Origin: Oscillospiraceae bacterium
GTDB taxonomy: Bacteria; Bacillota; Clostridia; Saccharofermentanales; Saccharofermentanaceae
DNA length: 33,810 bases
Assembly (NCBI GenBank): GCA_902782235.1
Contig: CACZML010000006.1
Coordinates: 1 to 33,810 of the forward strand
Direction: 5' to 3'
The notes below the pieces were generated by a model, which made no database searches, was not told where the DNA came from, and worked only from the letters and a program-made list of their open reading frames with translations. Both the position numbers and the translations under genes were made by a program. Of the stretch, positions 31,904 through 33,810 are shown in pieces (positions within the stretch are counted from its first letter, which is position 1; every line of letters starts with the position of its first letter).

Positions 31904-33810
31904 GTGAAGGGTAAATGGAGACAGAATCTTCATATCGAACCGCCCGAAGGTTGGATGAACGACCCTAACGGACTATGCTTTTTTGACGGCAATTATCATG
32001 TGTATTTCCAGTATTCGCCGGGCACACCACGCGGGGGGAGCGTAAGGCGCTGGGGTCACTATGTTAGCCCTGATCTTCTTTCATGGAAATATAAGGGAAT
32101 TGTTCTTAATGCCGACATTCCGGAAGACCGTGACGGCGTGTTCTCAGGCTGTGCTCTGCCTTCTGACGGCCATATCGATTTCTTCTACACGGGAAATGTC
32201 ATGGAGGAAGGCGATCACGATTACGTTCTTGAAGGACGCGGCGCGAATGTGATCCATGTTACGTCTCCTGACGGTTCTTCCATGTCTTCGAAAAAAGTCC
32301 TTCTCAGAAACAGCGACTATCCGGAATTCTGTTCATGCCATGTAAGAGATCCCAAGGTCTGGATCGAAGACGGATCATATAAGATGGTATTAGGCGCGCG
32401 TACAAAAGACGATAAAGGCTGCGTGCTTCTTTACGAAGGCACTGACATTGATTCACTTGAATATAAGAAATGTTATATAGCTCCCGAAATGGGATATATG
32501 TGGGAATGTCCTGACCTCTTCGAAATATCAGGAAATAAGTTCCTTGCATTCTGCCCTCAGGGAATCCCCCAGGGTGAATTCAAATATCAGAACCTTTTCC
32601 AGAGCGGATATTTCACTTTTGATGGTGATGAGCTTTCTGGTTTTGAAGAATTCGATTACGGCTTTGATTTCTATGCTCCTCAGACATTTACTGCTCCTGA
32701 CGGCAGAAGACTTCTCATCGGCTGGATGGGGATCGGCGATGATTCATATACTAATCCGACTATAGATCTCGGCTGGCAGCATTGTCTTACACTGCCGCGC
32801 GAACTGACTGTTGGCGGAGACGGAAAGATACTGCAAAACCCCATTCGTGAGATTGATTCTTTAAAGAAGAAAACAAAGCCTGTCGAAGGCGAAGCCTGGG
32901 AAGGCCTGCCCTTCGAAGTTGGTGCATCTGATTTTGCAGATAACGTATCAGTAAGCATATCCGGTGCTGAGATCACATGGGATAAAGAAAGCGGAGTTTT
33001 AAGTCTGCATTTTACTAATGACGAAGGCTACGGAAGGCGCGAAAGAAAGATCCTTTTGGAATCACTAGAGTCGCTCCGCATCATAGCTGATGTATCTTCA
33101 TTGGAAATATATATCAACGGCGGCCGCTATGTGATGGGCACGAGGTTCTATCCTGAGCACCGCCAGGTAAAGATTGAAGTAAGAGGAGCATCCGCTTTTG
33201 TAAGTCAGCTCAGGCTTAATGATACACTCGTTGCCATAGGCGAAGCGTTAATAGATTTCATTCCTGACAAGAAGGGCTGCGAATTCCACGAAGTAGGTTC
33301 ATTCTCTCCTGCGACGGGCGGCGCTCCTGCAAATGTCTGCGGAGCATTCTCCAGACTTGGCGGCAAGTCCCGCATGATCACCCAGCTTGGGCGTGACCCG
33401 TTCGGCGATGTCATCACACGAACGCTCAATGAAGCAGGTGTTGATACTTCTTATATTTCTTATACAACTAAAGCTAATACCGCGCTCGCGTTTGTAAGCC
33501 ATACGGCGGACGGGAAGAGCACATATTCTTTCTACAGGAATCCGTCGGCGGATATGCTTTTCGAGCCTTCCAACGTAACAGAAGAGATGCTGGGCGACTG
33601 CTATGCGCTCCATTTCTGCAGTGTGTCCTTAGGTGACTTCCCTATGAAGGATGCTCACCGCGCTGCGATCACTATCGCGAGGAGACAGGGTGCGATCGTA
33701 AGCTTCGATCCCAACCTGAGATTCATGCTGTGGGATGACAGGGATGCTCTTAAGAGAGTTATTTGGGAATTCCTGCCAGACTGCGACATCCTGAAGATCT
33801 CTGATGAAGA
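31904..33810 (+). CDS. GH32 sucrose(-6-P) hydrolase fused to PfkB fructokinase (3' truncated)
   Basis: The frame is open from GTG at 31904 (GGAGG 6 nt upstream) to the window end, so at least 635 residues. Residues 1 to about 435 are a GH32 beta-fructosidase with nucleophile Asp20 in WMNDPNG, Asp149 in RDPK and the acid/base Glu201 in ECPDLF. From about residue 440 a PfkB fructokinase begins without a stop: VAIGEALIDFIP, then GGAPANVCGAFSRLGG, QLGRDPFGD and FYRNPSADML. The catalytic GxGD motif lies beyond the window. The protein would hydrolyse sucrose or sucrose-6-P and phosphorylate the released fructose. I checked the frame base by base across the junction and found no stop. It lies 15 nt after rodA. 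Confidence 0.92.
   Translation, partial: MKGKWRQNLHIEPPEGWMNDPNGLCFFDGNYHVYFQYSPGTPRGGSVRRWGHYVSPDLLSWKYKGIVLNADIPEDRDGVFSGCALPSDGHIDFFYTGNVMEEGDHDYVLEGRGANVIHVTSPDGSSMSSKKVLLRNSDYPEFCSCHVRDPKVWIEDGSYKMVLGARTKDDKGCVLLYEGTDIDSLEYKKCYIAPEMGYMWECPDLFEISGNKFLAFCPQGIPQGEFKYQNLFQSGYFTFDGDELSGFEEFDYGFDFYAPQTFTAPDGRRLLIGWMGIGDDSYTNPTIDLGWQHCLTLPRELTVGGDGKILQNPIREIDSLKKKTKPVEGEAWEGLPFEVGASDFADNVSVSISGAEITWDKESGVLSLHFTNDEGYGRRERKILLESLESLRIIADVSSLEIYINGGRYVMGTRFYPEHRQVKIEVRGASAFVSQLRLNDTLVAIGEALIDFIPDKKGCEFHEVGSFSPATGGAPANVCGAFSRLGGKSRMITQLGRDPFGDVITRTLNEAGVDTSYISYTTKANTALAFVSHTADGKSTYSFYRNPSADMLFEPSNVTEEMLGDCYALHFCSVSLGDFPMKDAHRAAITIARRQGAIVSFDPNLRFMLWDDRDALKRVIWEFLPDCDILKISDE

Noticed and set aside
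33180..33235. A frameshift or stop between the GH32 and PfkB parts
   Set aside because: Reading codons through the junction from 31904 gives a continuous frame (IEVRGASAFVSQLRLNDTLV) with no stop; both domains are in the same phase.
1..33810. CRISPR arrays, insertion sequences, integrases, tRNA or rRNA genes
   Set aside because: I saw no regularly spaced repeats, transposase or integrase motifs, or tRNA-like cloverleaf sequences on either strand.

Overview
The window looks like chromosomal DNA from a Gram-positive, low-to-mid GC Firmicute of class Clostridia. The evidence is the gene order rimP-nusA-ylxR-ylxQ-infB-rbfA-nrnA-truB-ribF, strong AGGAGG-type ribosome binding sites, lipoprotein signal peptides, an anaerobe-type A-type flavoprotein, a clostripain-family protease and choline-binding-like wall repeats. 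The family or genus cannot be fixed from the sequence alone. There are no rRNA or tRNA genes, insertion sequences, phage genes or CRISPR arrays. Thirty-one of the 33 genes are on the + strand; two (mscL and a small P-loop gene) are on the - strand.

Layout. 1-963: the end of an SseB-like gene and a membrane-anchored protein of unknown function. 1039-6650: a purine salvage block, with xanthine phosphoribosyltransferase followed by a BmpA-type lipoprotein, a double-domain ATPase and two permeases of a nucleoside ABC importer. 6669-12943: closely spaced genes for an FprA-type di-iron flavoprotein, a zinc-ribbon/membrane/clostripain protein and acetolactate synthase IlvBN. 13049-13591: long-form ribosome hibernation factor with its own terminator. 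13896-19936: envelope and accessory genes, namely a YunG-like protein, a wall-repeat polysaccharide deacetylase, an Mbeg1-like hydrolase joined to a membrane domain, an Ala/Lys/Glu coiled-coil membrane protein, a YhbD-like MerR regulator paired with an ArsR-like regulator, and a small lipoprotein. 20085-21034 (- strand): mscL and a small P-loop protein. 21148-29790: the transcription/translation operon, with an apparent intrinsic terminator inside its leader. 29886-31888: lgt and rodA. 31904 to the window end: a GH32 sucrose(-6-phosphate) hydrolase fused in one reading frame to a PfkB fructokinase.

How the genes work together. The purine block imports nucleosides and recycles xanthine. The nusA-infB operon couples transcription elongation, ribosome assembly, initiation, tRNA modification and flavin cofactor synthesis, and its leader fits NusA-stimulated attenuation as described in Bacillus subtilis. 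The deacetylase, Lgt, RodA and several membrane proteins serve the envelope. The last gene would convert sucrose(-6-P) to hexose phosphates on one polypeptide and is the most striking item here. Other points of interest are two operator-like repeats flanking the -10 of the YhbD-like regulator gene, the odd start of xpt, and two unusual multidomain membrane proteins.
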